Of a DNA stretch of 64,000 bases, positions 63,168-64,000 are shown piece after piece. Each line of letters begins with the position of its first letter. Positions within the stretch are counted from its first letter, which is position 1. Position numbers and translations under genes: made by a program. The notes below the pieces were generated by a model. It ran no database searches. It saw only the letters and a program-made list of their open reading frames with translations, and was not told the DNA's origin. Source of the stretch: Pseudomonas orientalis. Its GTDB lineage: Bacteria; Pseudomonadota; Gammaproteobacteria; Pseudomonadales; Pseudomonadaceae. Location of the stretch: positions 248,001-312,000 of the forward strand of contig NZ_JYLM01000005.1 of the NCBI RefSeq assembly GCF_001439815.1. Direction: 5' to 3'.

Positions 63168-63989
63168 ATGCCACGCTTTCTCAGCTTGTTGATGCTCGCT
63201 TGCCTGACCTTCAATGCCCACGCCGACAGCTACATCACACGCCTGCTGAACAAGCCGGTGCCCGGTGGCGTCGCTGTCGTGGACCTGGGCACTGCGGCGA
63301 CCGCACCCAAGGCCACCTACCTGAACAGGCCGGTGCTGGTGGTGAAGGAGCAAAACCATTGGCTGGCGATTGTAGGCATCCCGTTGACGGTCAAGCCCGG
63401 CACCGAACGCATTACCAGTAGCGGTCAGCAACTGCCGTTCGTGGTGGGTTTCAAGAAATACCCCGAGCAGCGCATCACCTTGAAGAACAAAAACCAGGTC
63501 AACCCGGAACCGGCGCAACTCAAGCGCATCGAGGGCGAACTGGCCGTGCAGCTCAAGGCCTACCGCAGCTTCAGTCCGAACACACCGAGCAACCTGCTGC
63601 TGGACAAACCGGTCAACGGGCCGCTGTCGAGCAAGTTCGGGGTAAGACGGTTCTTCAATGGCGAGGAGCGCAATCCCCATTCCGGCCTGGACTTTGCCGT
63701 GGGCGCGGGCACGCCGATCAAGACGCCGGCGGCAGGCAAGGTGATCCTGACCGGTAACTACTTCTTCAACGGCAACACCGTGTTCGTCGACCATGGCCAG
63801 GGCTTCATCAGCATGTTCTGTCATATGTCGAAGATTGACGTGAAAGTCGGCGACCAGCTGGCGCGCGGCGCGGTCGTGGGCAAGGTCGGCTCGACGGGCC
63901 GGGCCACCGGGCCGCATATGCACTGGAACGTCAGCCTGAACGACGCGCGGGTTGACCCGGCCATTTTCATTGGTGCGTTTCAGCCCTGA
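63168..63989 (+). CDS. M23 family metallopeptidase (LytM/NlpD type)
   Basis: This 273-residue secreted protein has a signal peptide (MPRFLSLLMLACLTFNAHA) and a C-terminal LytM domain with zinc ligands in HSGLDFAV and GPHMHWNVSL; the catalytic-core His of FCHMSK is also present. An N-terminal beta-rich domain (about 25-125) comes first, as in Pseudomonas M23 endopeptidases next to xseA. It probably cuts peptidoglycan cross-links. It starts 3 bases after xseA, so the two are cotranscribed. The gene ends 11 bases before the window edge. Confidence 0.93.
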   Translation: MPRFLSLLMLACLTFNAHADSYITRLLNKPVPGGVAVVDLGTAATAPKATYLNRPVLVVKEQNHWLAIVGIPLTVKPGTERITSSGQQLPFVVGFKKYPEQRITLKNKNQVNPEPAQLKRIEGELAVQLKAYRSFSPNTPSNLLLDKPVNGPLSSKFGVRRFFNGEERNPHSGLDFAVGAGTPIKTPAAGKVILTGNYFFNGNTVFVDHGQGFISMFCHMSKIDVKVGDQLARGAVVGKVGSTGRATGPHMHWNVSLNDARVDPAIFIGAFQP

Positions 63990-64000
63990 CCGGCGCCTCC

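Overview
The window is chromosomal DNA from a fluorescent Pseudomonas, most likely of the P. fluorescens group. The evidence is the high GC content, a gene order that as I recall it follows the P. aeruginosa PA3735-PA3777 backbone (thrC-hom-dsbC-xerD, rplS-trmD-rimM-rpsP-ffh, purT, nag genes, purL-mltF, guaA-guaB, xseA), Pseudomonas-restricted families (DUF3509-like and DUF6124-like), and dozens of REP sequences of the two kinds typical of this group (GTGGGAGGGGGCTTGCCCCCGA and GTAGGAGCGAGCTTGCTCGCGA). There is no prophage, insertion sequence, CRISPR array or rRNA operon.

Layout. 1-4.3 kb: the 3' part of proS, a lipoprotein gene, dinB under a LexA-type box, and two initiator tRNA-fMet units, each with its own promoter and terminator. 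4.5-8.5 kb: mprF overlapping an AcvB/VirJ-type esterase gene, a pair predicted to make and hydrolyse aminoacyl-phosphatidylglycerol. 8.6-13.4 kb: recJ, yaeQ, a class III CoA-transferase and small genes. 13.4-18.1 kb: the xerD-dsbC-hom-thrC block on the minus strand, with four compact hairpins just upstream of hom. 18.2-23.7 kb: a cation/proton antiporter gene, then the ribosomal and tRNA-processing operon rpsP-rimM-trmD-rplS, and ffh. 23.9-32.1 kb: a CcsA-like membrane protein, a CorC-type CBS protein, an MFS symporter, purT, a VUT-like protein, DUF1289, gamma-carbonic anhydrase, two divergent Nudix hydrolases and an L,D-transpeptidase.

32.2-39.5 kb is an N-acetylglucosamine operon (gntR-nagA-nagB-type SIS-EIIA/HPr/EI fusion-nagE) with operator-like sites at its promoter. 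39.6-42 kb is an accessory spot: a pectin lyase gene with a near-perfect SOS box lies between two diverged ~210 bp direct repeats, each carrying the 3' end of the neighbouring yqfO-like gene, its terminator and a REP doublet. 42-47.6 kb holds purL and mltF, divergently transcribed. 47.7-56.3 kb is a trehalose PTS operon: treP, treC, a LamB-type porin gene, a second EIIA/HPr/EI fusion and a cysteine-less EIIB-like protein, with treR divergent across two palindromic operators. 56.4-64 kb holds a small lipoprotein gene, guaB-guaA, a zinc-ribbon protein, a TauE-type permease, xseA and an M23 peptidase.

The main leads are the duplicated-flank, SOS-linked pectin lyase cassette; a pair of related EIIB-like domains lacking the phospho-cysteine, one fused to NagE and one free beside the trehalose PTS genes; the four-hairpin region before hom; and REP doublets in most gaps of the trehalose operon. 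All calls come from reading the sequence and from recalled family knowledge; no database search was run.
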